Origin: VMCP01 sp964592635 | GTDB taxonomy: Bacteria > Bacteroidota > Bacteroidia > NS11-12g > UBA955 | Reading direction: 5' to 3' | DNA: 6,716 nt | Assembly (NCBI GenBank): GCA_964592635.1 | Contig: CAZQFZ010000115.1 | Span: 1-6,716, forward strand | In this document: positions 5,361 through 6,716 of the stretch, one piece after another | Position numbering within the stretch: position 1 is the stretch's first letter | Layout of the letters: each line of letters begins with the position of its first letter | Made by a program: the position numbers and the translations under genes | Notes under the pieces: generated by a model | Database searches by the model: none | Told to the model about the DNA's origin: nothing | What the model saw: the letters and a program-made list of their open reading frames with translations, nothing else

Positions 5361-6644
5361 TTATTTTACTTCAATATAACAACCTTGAGCCCGTGTTGTT
5401 GGTGTGGTGATTTTTTGTCCCGAAAACAACTGATTGATCGCATCTTTTAGATAGAATTTTGTAGCTGTAGGACGAACCACACCTGTTGCAACCGCGCGAT
5501 CATCGATTTTACCGCGATAATAAATTACTCCTTTAGAATCGACTATCATTGCTTCTGGGTACATGGAAAATTTGAATTTATTGACAAAATCATGATTTGA
5601 ATCGGTAATAGTAATCTGTTCAACTGGAGGATTAAATCCGTCCATATCCCAGTTTTCATCGGAGTTTACTTGAATTAAGCCCAGCTGAAATTGAGGACGA
5701 TTTAGATTCTGCCCTTGCGGCTTTTTCAACATCTTTTTTACCACTATGTTCGATTTATTCAAGGCAGCGATTTGCTGCTGTATTGTTACTAATTCAGCGG
5801 TATATCTCGTGCATATTGGGCAATCGATGCTGTAGGTTACCAATACAGAATAAGTAGCTTGGTTCAGGTAAGTAGTTAAATTTATGGGTTCTACAGATTG
5901 TTTTTTTGCAGTTTGGCTATGATGTTTTTGGCTGTCGGATTTTGATGATAATTCGTCGTTTTGTTTTGGGGGATAGGAATTCGGGTGGGCTTGTGTTGCA
6001 TCATTTGCAGAATTCGTTTCCGTTTGGGTTGATTGTATTGTTTTGGTTTCTGCACTTGGATTATTACTGCAGGCAGATACTGTAAATGCAAAAATGCATA
6101 TTAAAATAGATAGGATGGATTGGGTTCGAAACTTGGTAAAATCCCATAAAACGATTCCGCACGACACTGCAACGTTGAAGGAGTGTTTGGTTCCCAATTG
6201 GGGAATTTCCAAGCAATGGTGAGAAGCGTTTATTACTTCTTGTTGAACACCGTCGATTTCATTTCCAAATACGAATGCCAATTTCCCTTCGGGATAAATC
6301 ATATTCATCAAATCGGCGGAATTGCTTGCTTGTTCGATGGAGTACACAGTATAACCTTTTGTTTTTAAGTTGTTTACTACTTCCAATGTATTTGAATGAT
6401 ATTCCCATTGTACTGATTTTTCTGCACCGATGGCGGTTTTGGTTATTTCGCGATGCGGGGGTGTTCCAGTGATGCCGCACAAGTAAATTTTTTCGACTAA
6501 AAAAGCATCAGAAGTCCGAAAAATGGAACCTACGTTGTTCATACTTCGAACATTGTCGAGTACGATTACCACTGGACTTTTCTCGGCATTTTGAAATTCC
6601 TCAATGTTTTTTCGATTGAGTTCACTGGTTTTTAACTTACGCAT
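5361..6644 (-). CDS. SpoU/TrmH-type RNA methyltransferase fused in frame to a lipoprotein redoxin
   Basis: 427 residues from the ATG at 6644. Residues 1-173 are a complete SpoU-class RNA 2'-O-methyltransferase with the three knot motifs: NNVGSIFRTSDA (36-47), FVFGNEIDGV (124-133) and IPQLGTKHSFNVAVSCGIVL (147-166). Such enzymes normally stop just after the final WDF. Here the frame continues without a stop into a lipoprotein signal (176-192) ending in VSAC, a Ser/Thr/Asn/Gln/Lys-rich linker (193-250), and a thioredoxin-fold redoxin with C275-P-I-C278. Then follow YPEAMIVDSKGVIYYRGKID (362-381), a VVRPTAT segment and a conserved GCYI near the end. The redoxin is the type usually coupled to haem-c/copper monooxygenase domains, which are encoded by the next gene. 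ATG 6644 is preferred over the ATG at the window edge (6716): homologous sequence begins there and a -7 box lies 23 nt upstream. Either this is a real fusion, or a stop/start pair was lost by mutation or sequencing error. Confidence 0.85.
   Translation of the reverse strand: MRKLKTSELNRKNIEEFQNAEKSPVVIVLDNVRSMNNVGSIFRTSDAFLVEKIYLCGITGTPPHREITKTAIGAEKSVQWEYHSNTLEVVNNLKTKGYTVYSIEQASNSADLMNMIYPEGKLAFVFGNEIDGVQQEVINASHHCLEIPQLGTKHSFNVAVSCGIVLWDFTKFRTQSILSILICIFAFTVSACSNNPSAETKTIQSTQTETNSANDATQAHPNSYPPKQNDELSSKSDSQKHHSQTAKKQSVEPINLTTYLNQATYSVLVTYSIDCPICTRYTAELVTIQQQIAALNKSNIVVKKMLKKPQGQNLNRPQFQLGLIQVNSDENWDMDGFNPPVEQITITDSNHDFVNKFKFSMYPEAMIVDSKGVIYYRGKIDDRAVATGVVRPTATKFYLKDAINQLFSGQKITTPTTRAQGCYIEVK
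5811..5822 (-). other. Redoxin active-site CxxC (Cys-Pro-Ile-Cys)
   Basis: Codons for Cys275 to Cys278 of the fusion protein, preceded by VLVTYSID, the standard strand-then-CxxC context of thioredoxin-fold proteins. Both cysteines are intact, so dithiol/disulfide chemistry is possible. A third conserved cysteine lies in the C-terminal GCYI. Confidence 0.75.
5889..6119 (-). other. Internal lipoprotein signal and low-complexity linker at the methyltransferase-redoxin junction
   Basis: Residues 176-192 form a hydrophobic stretch closed by V-S-A-C, a good lipobox with the Cys codon at 6071-6069. It is preceded by KFRTQ, which serves at once as the basic tail of the methyltransferase and as a typical positive n-region. 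There is no ATG, GTG or TTG in frame between the last methyltransferase motif and the hydrophobic core; the nearest is a GTG inside motif 3 (VSCG). After the Cys comes a linker of about 58 residues rich in Ser, Thr, Asn, Gln and Lys, usual for tethering a lipoprotein domain away from the membrane. Confidence 0.7.
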
Positions 6645-6666
6645 GATCCGTATTTGGCTTATTTTG

Positions 6667-6674
6667 CAAATATA
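6667..6674 (-). promoter_or_regulatory. Candidate -7 box for the methyltransferase-redoxin operon
   Basis: Minus strand TATATTTG fits TAnnTTTG and would start transcription about 17 nt before the ATG at 6644. There is no TTG at the expected upstream distance, only a GTTTA near 6697, so the -33 box is weak. No comparable promoter was found in front of the two downstream genes, consistent with one transcript for all three. Confidence 0.45.
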
Positions 6675-6716
6675 AGTCGAGAATTTGTTGAATAAACGGG
6701 GAAAAGTATTGAGCAT

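Noticed and set aside
6645..6716. Extension of the methyltransferase frame to the ATG at the window edge.
   Set aside because: The extra 24 residues do not belong to the methyltransferase family, and a TATATTTG promoter box lies within them; the start at 6644 fits better.
1..6716. CRISPR array, insertion sequence, riboswitch or rRNA.
   Set aside because: No regularly spaced repeats, transposase motifs, terminal inverted repeats or recognisable structured RNA other than tRNA-Lys were seen by eye.

Overview
The window looks like chromosomal DNA from a member of the Bacteroidota, probably near the Flavobacteriia. The DNA is AT-rich. Upstream of the tRNA gene and of the ATPase gene there are promoters of the Bacteroidota type (TTG, 17-19 bp, TAnnTTTG), and the tRNA-Lys gene does not encode its CCA end. 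The families present (a DUF4143-type AAA ATPase, a COG4185 zeta-like kinase, lipoproteins with a Cys lipobox) are common in that phylum. I cannot name the genus.

Left part (1 to about 2670), visibly more AT-rich and of accessory character: the last codons of a plus-strand gene that may encode a beta-barrel protein (3-77); a minus-strand AAA_14/DUF4143 ATPase (98-1294) with a compact promoter covered by two copies of a palindromic site 32 bp apart; a plus-strand beta-rich ORF without a signal peptide that may be a truncated remnant (1365-1838); and a two-gene minus-strand cassette made of a zeta-toxin-like kinase (2077-2640) and a 62-residue putative antitoxin (1908-2096) that overlap by 20 nt. 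The kinase gene starts immediately behind the terminator of the tRNA-Lys gene, so this part looks like material gathered at a tRNA locus.

Middle (2667-2839): tRNA-Lys(UUU) on the minus strand, with its own consensus promoter and a strong bidirectional terminator.

Right part (2844-6674), richer in GC and read as one minus-strand operon: (i) a single ORF joining a complete SpoU/TrmH-type RNA methyltransferase to a lipoprotein signal sequence, a low-complexity linker and a thioredoxin-fold redoxin; (ii) after a 1-nt gap, a lipoprotein with a CxxCH haem-c domain followed by a copper type II monooxygenase (PHM/DBM-like) module with all expected copper ligands; (iii) after 20 nt, a GNAT-fold acyltransferase-like protein of unknown substrate. 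The redoxin, haem-c and copper parts correspond to domains that I recall as one polypeptide in other phyla. Here they are split over two neighbouring lipoproteins, which suggests a membrane-anchored periplasmic redox system of unknown substrate. The most unusual point is that the redoxin has no start codon of its own and is fused in frame to a cytoplasmic RNA methyltransferase through an internal lipobox.
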